A stretch of DNA of 64,000 bases from Tubiluchus corallicola (Eukaryota > Priapulida > Priapulimorpha > Priapulimorphida > Tubiluchidae). The notes beneath the pieces were generated by a model. That model was not told the DNA's origin, did no database searches, and saw only the letters and a list, made by a program, of their open reading frames with translations. Location of the stretch: the NCBI GenBank assembly GCA_030141605.1, contig JAQGDQ010000253.1, positions 183,411 to 247,410 of the forward strand, in the 5' to 3' direction. A program made the translations under genes and the position numbers. Position 1 is the stretch's first letter, and every line of letters begins with the position of its first letter. Shown piece by piece: positions 55,407 to 64,000 of the stretch.

Positions 55407-58400
55407 GGCAAATGCCCTTTGCAATGTAGTCACAAACTATATTGACTAGACCTGTGATATAGATTATGCAGTATATGTATGTCTTCAAATAGTATGCCTT
55501 CAAAATTATATATATTTGAAGTTTACCGTTTTGCATGCTTAGTATAACACCTATATATGGGAGATTTTGCAGCAATCATTTTGTTTCATTTTTATTAGAT
55601 TCTTTACCTCACCCATATAAAGTATTAATAGCAGGAAATCATGACTACTGCTTTGAAGACAACTTTGTGCCAGGGTTATCAGACATCACCGTTTTACAAC
55701 AGGTATGTACTGTGTGATGGTAATCACGTTGGTAAAATTCTAATTTTGGGCATTCGTCAAAGATGGTTATTTTAGAAGGCTGATCCTATGGCAAAAAATT
55801 ACTTTTATAGTGGGTATAGTAGTTTCTAGTATTATGGCTCCATATATATATATATATATATATATACATACATACAGTAGGCGCATTCAAAGCAAAACTG
55901 CTACGCTAGCGTATTAGTGCATGATAAACGTACCTGCTTACAAACAAAACGGCACTTAAGATGATTGTTTGTACCTGTACAATAGCGCACAAAAGGGAAG
56001 TAGAAATGACATGAGTAGGAAAGGCTCTTTGGGCACATACAAATGTCTTATTTTAAGCATGTGAAGGAAAAATATTGAGTCAATTATGCGGAGTTATTTG
56101 AGTCAATTACCGACAGTTTTAATGTAGATTTAAATAGAAGCATACCAAGTGTTTTTGAGTCAATTAAGCGATTGAATCTATTAACCGTGAGTCTATTAGT
56201 CGGCGCCGACTGCATATATATCAGGCAATTTGATATGTATAAGGCCAACTTGATATGTAACACATTAATAATAGTAATTCTTTCAGGCAGCAATGACAGC
56301 AAAAGCTTTTAATAATTTTTTCTTACCAGTATCACTAGTACATAGAATTTGTAATCAACTATATCTGGTGCCTATTAATTTTTATGCAAAATTAATACTT
56401 TTTTCTTGCTTCTATCTATAGTATGGTGTAACTAATCCAAAAGAGTTGTTGACATCCCCTGGAGTCATTTATTTACAAGACACCCACACGGAAATTCTAG
56501 GGCTGAAGGTCTACGGGTCACCATGGCAACCAACTTACTGTAGCTGGAGTTTCAACTTAGACAGGGGTAGCGAAATAAGAGAAAAATGGGACCTGATACC
56601 CAGTGGTATTGACGTTCTAGTGACACATGGTCCGCCAGCAGGTTTGTTGCAAATTTGCAAATAATTTGCATTTAAAAAACAGTTTGTGAACAAGTCACTC
56701 CGCTTCTCTCACTCTTTTTGGGATGTATGAATGTAGGAAAAACTTATGAATGAGTGCCACTATGGTATCTATATATTAATTCTGCTGGTATGTTATATAT
56801 GAGATTCGAGGCTACAGCTTGGACGAAGGCACCATTTGCGATTTTTTTCGAAATTTTGATCAAACAGCATGTTGAAAAAACGTCATAGCGGCGCCTGGTG
56901 GGACTCTCGAAAAGAGATATATAGCTCTTTAGAAAGAGCAAGAACAGGGCTACACGATGATGTGGGCTGCATTTTAGGACACGTCCACTGAGAGGAGTAT
57001 CGGCGAGTTAATTAGATGTTCTATTTTCCGCAATTTTCGCTTGGAAAACTGCTGATGCAAAGCCATTGTTCTGATGTCATCCATTATACTCTGTCTATAA
57101 CCTTATAACTTTAATTCAGTAAAAAGCTGCTGCGGCTGACTTTGCGTTGTAAATGAAGACTACGTAGGATGTTCGCGTATTTTTGATTATAAGTGTATTT
57201 ATACGCAATTTTTTTGCGGGGCCTTTGCTAGTTTTACCATTAATTTACCACACATATTTGTTGTAGGTCATGGCGATTTTGCTTTTTGTGGAAGAAATGT
57301 TGGCTGTGAAGATTTACTGGATGTTGTACAGCAAAGGGTCAAACCAAAAGTGCATGTTTTTGGTCACATTCATGAAGGTATATATAATCAAATAATTATC
57401 TTGCAGTAGGATTGATTCCCTCCTGATTTTACATGCACAAGAAATACATGATTGTTTAACCCTTATAGGGTCACGATTTTTTTACAACCGATTTTGGTAA
57501 CCGGGGCATAAAAAATTACCCCCACCATAATTCGTAAATTACTTTTGATAAACCGCCGTGTTTCATTAGTAAACAGCAACAGCATAATTTGTGGTTATGC
57601 TGACCACCGTAGGATACTTTATACCTCTGCTTAAAGACATGTGACTTACTAGTAATACGAAATTTAAATTCACTTAGTTACGTTCCCTTATCTATGCTGG
57701 AATAACTGTAGACAACCGACATTGCTAGCGCGTGTGCAAAAATCATTGTTATTTTGAATTTATTGTCTAGTTCTACGTCAGCATACAGACGTCTGACATT
57801 TTGTTTTATCAGATACATCGCCTGTATAATGTATAGACAAGCGAAGTAAAGTTTCGACAATTTTAAAAAATCGACATATTGCATTCTCACTTTTATTTCG
57901 TGGTGAGACAATGTGCCTAAAATAAATAACTGAAAGTATTTTGTGCACAAAACATATTTAGAAAAAGTCATAGAAAAGGTTTACTGGGATGCGTATGGTA
58001 AAAGGGTAAAATGCAAAAATTCCAGTCCGTGGGTAATTTTTTACCTCCCGGTGACCCTACAAGGGTTAAACTTCAGCTAATGAGTGCATGGCTCCGAGAC
58101 AAAACCGTCCAGCAGTTAGTTCACGTAGTATACAAATTATATCGAGAGCCTTCAAGTACCAAAAAAATCGAAAATAGGTTCTAATACGAAAATGTTAAAT
58201 TTGTGCATATTATGCACTAAATATATTAAAAATTTATGTTCCAATTTACATTCCTTGGTCATCTTTTACAGTTCTAAAACTTTAATTTTCTAACCAACAT
58301 GTACAGGAAAATGCTTAATTTGCAGTTATGCTTTCGTTACTGTGCACAAACCAAAATATAGTCATGCATAAGAAAATAAGAAACAACCGAATTTTATAGT

Positions 58401-61294
58401 CAACTGTTCTGGTAACAGCATGTGCATCTCCTTTGACTTTAGATGATATCAACTCAAGAAATAGAGATGATTGTAGAGCAGGTGCAACCCTACTGCCTTT
58501 TGCCTTTTTGCTGAATTTAATAAAATATAGAGAACAGCTAATGAAGGCCTAATTGTAGCATTTAATAATATTTGTAGTATATTTGCTATGGAACTTTTGC
58601 AAAGAACATGCAGCCTTTCACATTTATTGAGATTTTTCACAGTGGTGTTATGCACAACCTGTCGTGTATTCATGTATATCTTTCAAAATCTGTTTGCGTA
58701 AAGTGCGCAGAGCTATCCATTGCCATATGATCATATTCCCGCTTTTCCCATTTGCGTTGCAAAATTCCGTTTTCCAATCGTAAGGCAGGCATCCCAGTGA
58801 TTTAAAATTTCTTTTCTAGTGGTGCTACGATGCAAAATTTTCTCCCATGACGGTTTAATAGCCGATTGTTCTATGAATTCGCATAACGGACGTATATCAG
58901 CATCACGCTTTTGCTGCTCTTTGAAACTGAGATTAAAATCTCTTACTGTGGTTGTTTAAGTCAATGCAGCATTGTACTTACTAGTTTTCTTTTTCAGCGC
59001 ATTATTTGATTCGAATTCTTTTCCACTAGAAAGGTTCATAACGGGGTAGAAATTAGGCATTTTAGGTATCCTGTGCTCTATTTGCTCAGATTGTTTTTTA
59101 TGAGATTCACTGTTCTCATTATTTGGATTATCGTCTCCCTTTTATTCTAGCTAAATCATATAAATATATAGATGCTACGGTCATGCAAATCTCAGTTAAC
59201 ACAAGTTTGGTATAGTGTGAAAAAATTGCTGTGTCACATTCTTAATGAAACATTAGTTCATTGGCCAAATATTATAAGCCTCCTGACCCATTTACATTTC
59301 AAAGTGGAAATCTTGTTGCTTTCTGATTAATGTTTCTAATAATATTAATTGTTGTTATGCATTTCATAGGCAGATAACCATTTTGCTACTACTTCTACAC
59401 CGCCACCACCTCTCACATGCATGAACGCACCCTCATACACTCGCACAGAGAAGCAACTATTCACAAGATATCATTGCGTGTAACTTCTTCATTTTCCATT
59501 TTTGTAGAAATTGTCGTGAACGCGGATTAGGTTTTGGTTTTTTGTAAATTTTTTAGAACTTTTAATCTTTTAACTCTTTACAAAAAAGGGGGAGAGCAAT
59601 TATTGTGCAACTGGAAACCCTGGTGTTTTAAAGTTAAAGTCCACATTTCACGAGGTGCAAATATATGATTAGAATAAAGTTTGTTAATATTGAAATTCTG
59701 AGTGGTAATGCCATTTAAGAACGATAAATTTAAAATGTGCGCATAGTTATGTTTACATTACACAAACATTTAAAAGATAATATTTACAATGATTTATGGA
59801 AAAGAATGATTACATGATAATGGTGATGCGAATAAATAGAGCTAAATGCTACATTTTGGGCAGAGAAAACTAGAGCTAAATGCTACGTTTTAGGCAGAGA
59901 AAAAATAGAGCTAATTGTTACGTTTTAGGTAGAGAAAAACTAGAGCTAAATGTTACATTTTAGGTAGAGAAAAACTAGAGCTAAATGTTACTTATGAGCC
60001 ATTGACTACATTAAGTTAATGACTACATCAAAATGAGCATGAGTGAAACAATTTTCACAAACACTGCAAAATACAAATATAACGACTACATGCTGAGAAC
60101 TGGCTACTCGATAAGGAGGCAGGGGGTGTGCCATAACTTGATGTATGACACCCCAAGCTAGATGGGAAATTTTGGCAAGATTACAACTATACAATTGTAA
60201 TGACTACATACTGAGAACTGGCTACTGATTATCCTCGATAAGGAGGGAGGGGGGAGGGCCATAACGTGATGGTGTGACACCCCCGGCTAGCTGGAGAATT
60301 TTGACAAGACTACAATTATACATACTTTCTGAGAAGGAAGCCTATGTGCAAATGATTACGTGGCTAATTGGGAATGAATCCTAACCTAGTTTACATAGAG
60401 CTAAATGTATACTATGAAACAGGTTTGCAAGGGCAGATCCATGTAACCATGAATGATCACTTTTACTGGAGAAGTGTCATGCTGGTGTTGTTCTCAACAG
60501 AAAAACTTACTTTTCTATTTTTATGGTAAAACTTACTGATACTTTGCAAAGACACTGATATTTATAGTCTAATAAGAAGATGGAAATAGTTCCTGTCTAT
60601 GTGGTTGTATGAAATTTATGAGTGACAGTTATGGGCATTGTTCATTTTCAAAGCCAAAATGTGATCATCTGTATGTTAATTCGTGTGACGGGAACACAAA
60701 AGAATTTCCTTCATTGCATATAGTGTACTCAGAAATCTTTATTTCTGTATATAAAAAAATGAAGATAATAAGTTTGACAGCTTTCACTGCTAACAAATGT
60801 ATAGTGATCTAATTATTATAATTTAAGATAATAAAAGTAAATATTACTCACATCGTGTGGCTATAACAACTTAATACATCCTTAATACTGGTTTACAGCA
60901 AATCAGGTAAAGACGCTACAAATAATTACTTGAAAATTTATCTAAACATTATTTAACGTTTGCTGAGGCTTCTGTAAGCGTGTTTTGTGAGGCTCGATCT
61001 AATTTACAACTTCACAGGTAAAATTACAGGTAAGTTCACATAGGTGCTGCCACCTACATGTCTCACCTTAACAATTCAGCTACACAAAAACTAAAGAAGC
61101 TTTGTCTCTTTTTAGGCTATGGTGTGACGAACAATGGTGTAACAACTTTCATCAATGCATCTCACTGTACTCAACGTTATCTACCAAAAAACCCTCCTGT
61201 GATATTTGATCTACCACTGCCTACTGGTGTGACCACTAAAATTACTACTGCTATGCCAAAGATTGTATCTCCTGATAATGTGTGCCAATTGTGA
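53592..61294 (+). CDS. MPPED: MPPED1/2-type metallophosphoesterase, five exons
   Basis: Exons 53592-53784, 55599-55702, 56422-56641, 57267-57377 and 61116-61294 join in matching phases with GT..AG borders to give 268 residues. An in-frame TAG precedes the ATG. The family (MPPED1/2) is a class III phosphodiesterase; vertebrate MPPED2 hydrolyses cyclic nucleotides poorly. Metal-binding motifs in order: CISDTHS (D24, H26), HAGDLT (D47), AGNHDY (N78, H79), VTHGPP (H168) and FGHIHEG (H206, H208). The family signatures YGSPWQP.Y, EKWDLIPSG.DVLVTHGPP and NPPVIFDLPLP are present. It keeps H206 where vertebrate MPPED2 has glycine, so a fully canonical site is expected. Shorter N-terminus than vertebrate homologues. 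Introns are 1.8, 0.7, 0.6 and 3.7 kb; the last holds a MITE, a Gypsy-like relic and minisatellites. Confidence 0.92.
53945..54400 (+). repeat. dispersed repeat family B, copy 2
   Basis: Diverged partner of 230-690, inside MPPED intron 1. Shared words include AAATATTCCACGAGC, TTGCACGTG, GATTCAAATTTCAA and ACGCGTTTTC. Non-coding. Confidence 0.6.
55359..55403 (+). repeat. (TA)n microsatellite
   Basis: An uninterrupted TA tract of about 45 bp in MPPED intron 1. A shorter one lies at about 55,846-55,864 in intron 2. Confidence 0.95.
57460..58065. mobile_element. piggyBac-type MITE 2 (TTAA-flanked) in MPPED intron 4
   Basis: Bounded by TTAA at 57,456-57,459 and 58,066-58,069. The ends are CCCTTATAGGGTCAC and, on the other strand, CCCTTGTAGGGTCAC (14 of 15 match). 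An inner inverted repeat follows: CCGGGGCATAAAAAATTACC on the left and CGGGAGGTAAAAAATTACC on the right. The left one is about 26 bp inside the terminal repeat and the right one adjoins it. Terminal plus internal repeats with unequal spacers is the layout known from piggyBac itself. At 606 bp there is no transposase; the 97-codon minus frame inside looks like chance. Confidence 0.82.
58731..59150 (-). pseudogene. probable Ty3/Gypsy Pol relic
   Basis: The minus strand from 59,150 to 58,731 is a single frame of about 140 codons broken by one TAA. It reads KGDDNPNNENSESHKKQSEQ, then KMPNFYPVMNLSSGKEFESN, NAALT, stop, VRDFNLSFKEQQKRDADIRP, LCEFIEQSAIKPSWEKILHR, KEILNHWDACLTIGKRNF. The pattern QQ..D.DI.PL..F...S..KPSWE.I...S....L..WD.. 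resembles the linker between RNase H and integrase in Gypsy Pol. There is no start codon, LTR or integrase zinc finger nearby. The frame is visible; the family is inference. Confidence 0.4.
59838..59996 (+). repeat. 34-35 bp minisatellite, about 4.5 units
   Basis: Tandem AGAGCTAAATGCTACATTTT plus GGGCAGAGAAAACT units with small changes (TTAGGTAGAGAAAAACT). Lies in MPPED intron 4. Confidence 0.92.
60081..60321 (+). repeat. tandem direct repeat, about 115 bp x2
   Basis: GACTACATGCTGAGAACTGG, TCGATAAGGAGG, GCCATAACTTGATG and GACACCCC..GCTAG recur in order 118 bp later with about 10% differences and an 11-bp insertion. In MPPED intron 4. Confidence 0.85.
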
Positions 61295-61685
61295 TCGTAA
61301 TATTTCCAGATATTTCTTTCTTTTTCTAAATCAGGACAGACGGAAGCCAGTTTGAGTTTTCAACGTTTATGAAGTTAGGCATAAGTTGGAAATATGACTA
61401 ATCAAAGTACTGCAAATACAGGAAACCATTGTGAAAGCTTTAGACTGAGCTGACTGAATTTTCACCGATTGACAAACTGTTCGTATTTTGTAAAGAAAAG
61501 GTGCGGAACCTATTTTTCTATAGGCTTATTTTATGCCCAGTTTAAAAAGTGCCTTTGTGCAAAAAAGGGTTTTGTAGATTGTATTTAAACTTGTTCGTCT
61601 TCCTTAAATTCTCTTCACTCATTTCTGGCAGATCTGTGTATAGTCAAATTTGTACTGGTATTGGCAGACTTAAGCAAAAATGATG

Positions 61686-61691
61686 AATAAA
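61686..61691 (+). promoter_or_regulatory. candidate polyadenylation signal of the MPPED-type gene
   Basis: AATAAA about 390 bp after the stop codon, the first one downstream on the plus strand that I noticed. Confidence 0.4.
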
Positions 61692-62588
61692 ATAACCCTT
61701 ATAAATTCATATTAAGTACTGATTAAGCTTTGACTTAGCTTCCTAAGTAAGGATTTGACGAAAGCTTTCCATTGCAATGTAAGCTATGTGTAGCAACAAT
61801 TATGGACATTGGTTAACATTGCTATAAGTAGCTCATCTTTGATGCGTGAGCTAAGCACATGTCAAGACAAAAAAGTTTCCTAAGTATTTGCTTTTTTGTA
61901 TCAGTTTTTTTAAACTCAGGTTTTAAATGCAGCAAGTCCCATGCGTGTGGAAAGTGTATTTATTTTATCGAAGTTTGTTTCTTGTCGGTGTACTTATCTT
62001 TAAAAGCTGGTGCAACCATTTTGCACCAGTTGTCAAATCATAGTTATAACTATTTATCAAAACTACTAAAATGTTCATAGTCTGTGATAAGTACTGTTTT
62101 TATTGGCAGCAACGTAATAGCTGTGTGATATATTTTTATACAGATGAATTAGAATATCTAGTCAAACTGAAACGTATTTGTGTAATAGTGATAAACATAA
62201 GAGTATAAGTATTACTACACTACATATATTATTGGTGGTTTGGTGAAACCAAAAAACTTGAAATTTAGTTTTAAGAATTTATTCTGAAATGCCTACATTA
62301 ATAGTGAAGTAGTGTCATGTTGAAAAGCAGAAAACCAAATACCAAAACTACAGGTGAAATCATTTAGGTGTGGAAACAGGTTTAGAGATTATGCATTCAT
62401 AAAGACTGTGGAAGCCAATGAAAATTTAAACAGTAAAGAGAAAGCTTTAACAATTTTAACAAGAACACCTGAAGGTGGCAGCACTATCCAAAACTCAAAA
62501 AAGTATGATGACAATTCAACATAAATTTAAATTTAGAGTAATTAAAATGATTTTCTTCTGTCCAATTGGATATTGTAAAATCATGTTG
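61692..62588. other. no gene seen
   Basis: AT-rich flank. The plus frame 61,859-62,080 has no recognisable domain. Confidence 0.4.
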
Positions 62589-62981
62589 CTGTTGGCATCC
62601 TTCTGTCTCAGAAGACAATGGAGTGTGCACCAAAAGAGTCAGTTATTGATCACATTGATGGAGCTGCAGCGTCGACTGTGGCTGAGCAGTCCGATCCTCT
62701 CAAGAGCACACACCTGGGCTAGGTGTATGGAGATCCTGAGTTGCCCAGACAACAGGAACCCCTCTCGTCCTCCCTGGTGTAGTCCAAAGGAAAGCGGAGC
62801 GATACCTTTGGCACCAGGTCGGCTGGCAGGAGCTGCCGGAGTCAGTGAGCAGGTTCGCTTTCGGGGCTCCACTCCTGATTTGGAAGCTTTACTCCTCTAC
62901 ACATGGCCGTTGGGTCACTTGACCTCCGCCGCCCTCTAGCCGTTGGCTGCTTGTGCAGCTCCTCCGCCTTGTGTCGAGATA
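62589..62981 (-). mobile_element. 5S-headed SINE family, copy 3 (head missing)
   Basis: The minus strand matches the SINE body from ACTGTATCTCGACAC, through GGAGCCCCGAAAGCGAA, TGACTCCGGCAGCTCCTGCC and CAACTCAGGATCTCCATACA, to GAAGGATGCCAACAG. The 5S head is absent; only a GGGAATGCC-like remnant precedes the body. No (AAT)n tail follows. The 154-codon plus frame across it is chance. Confidence 0.8.
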
Positions 62982-64000
62982 CAGTGTGGGCATTCCCACG
63001 TGTAATGTCGTGTAATAGATAAGTATAATAATGATAACAAGTAGAATGATTGAAGTTGTTACTGAAGTTGAAAATTGGCAGTTGGTAAGGTGTTCTTTGG
63101 GAAATTTTAACTTTATGATTGCTTTAAATTGACGTCTGTGATTTACAGAAAGAATTCACTTACGCTTGTCAGATTAGCTATATGGTAAATTATTGCTATG
63201 TGGTGTCTATTTATAGTATATTAAATAAAATTGATCACATAATTAGCAGCATTGTTATACTAGTGTATGTAGTAAGCAGACACATTCAGGTTGAGAAATG
63301 TGGTGTGGAACTGTTCATCATCAACATTATGCTCATCATCGTTATCATCGGTCAAAAACAACATTTAAATAAATTGCTGTGTGCCGGGTGAATAAAGTTT
63401 TTTTTTGTGATCTGTCGTGAAGCTCACGATTTCTTTATCTTATTTTTTATTAGTTCTTAATTATGATCATTAGTCATATTATTACATTCTCTTGTTAAAA
63501 CATTAAAAATCCCACACAAGAAATTTCAGCTATAAAATAAACCTATTTCTTTATATACAGTCTAAACTTTCATCCTTGAAGTAGTCTGCATAACATTTAC
63601 CTTCATTAAATTGCTGGCTTCCTTGCTTCATGGAAAAAACTTACCTGGGCAGTTGGCTTTCAGAGATCACTGAGTAAGCATGTGGCTTAAACTGAGAGAG
63701 CAATGTATAGTGTTATTAATGATTTATATAAATAAAGCTCACCTGTATTTTACTTGAATTCTACCTGTATTCTACTGTCTTAGCAATTACCTTCAGAATG
63801 TCTTCATATGATCTTAGGTAATTATGGAGATACAGTGAATTAATGGACACATTTTAAAAGGTTATAAGTAATTTAAAAAAAAAAATTGGTATTTTTATGA
63901 TATTATGGACAAGAAAAAGCTGTGAACGTTGCAAAGGGGTGAAACAGTCTGTTCCTAAACTAGATAAATGCAAATTTTACTGTGCTGGATGTGTACAGAA
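62982..64000. other. no gene seen
   Basis: AT-rich intergenic sequence with no recognisable coding region or repeat pairing. Confidence 0.4.

Noticed and set aside
57678-57971. 97-codon minus-strand gene inside the 57-kb MITE
   Set aside because: No recognisable domain, and it lies wholly within a non-autonomous TTAA element.
62475-62939. 154-codon plus-strand gene
   Set aside because: It overlaps the antisense of SINE copy 3; matching frames occur over the other copies.

Overview
This is an AT-rich nuclear window from an animal, most likely an invertebrate. The evidence is spliceosomal introns with GT..AG borders, metazoan gene families (PINK1, MPPED1/2, a giantin-type golgin), and many 5'-truncated non-LTR retrotransposons, SINEs and MITEs. 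I cannot name the species.

Layout. 1-11,000 holds no host gene that I can see. It is a field of mobile-element relics: inverted LINE tails, a piggyBac-type MITE, a solo LTR with intact ends, 5S-rRNA-derived SINEs and long microsatellites. 11,060-43,898 (minus) is one giant gene that I rebuilt as 19 phase-consistent coding exons encoding about 6,580 residues of nearly continuous coiled coil. Its N-terminus resembles giantin (GOLGB1). One exon of 17.3 kb carries an exact 114-unit array of a 14-residue (42-bp) repeat. The introns carry LINE insertions, one with a clear 14-bp target-site duplication. 43,899-46,535 is a repeat-rich divergent intergenic region. 46,536-49,094 (plus) is an intronless PINK1-type kinase whose N-lobe is tandemly duplicated in frame. 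49,095-53,590 is intergenic, with LINE relics and a pogo/Tigger-like MITE. 53,592-61,294 (plus) is a five-exon MPPED1/2-type metallophosphoesterase. Its introns contain a second piggyBac-type MITE, a probable Gypsy Pol relic and minisatellites. 61,300-64,000 has only another SINE copy.

The three genes act in different places (Golgi tethering, mitochondrial quality control, a cyclic-nucleotide phosphodiesterase family) and nothing shows that they work together. The most notable signal is the PINK1 duplication. Its 9-bp junction, together with its flanks, is a perfect 20-bp reverse copy of sequence inside the duplicated unit, the footprint expected of templated end joining or template switching. 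Next come the 114-unit coiled-coil array, which contains a nearly identical block of about 0.9 kb repeated at a 966-bp offset, and the 5S-headed SINE family.
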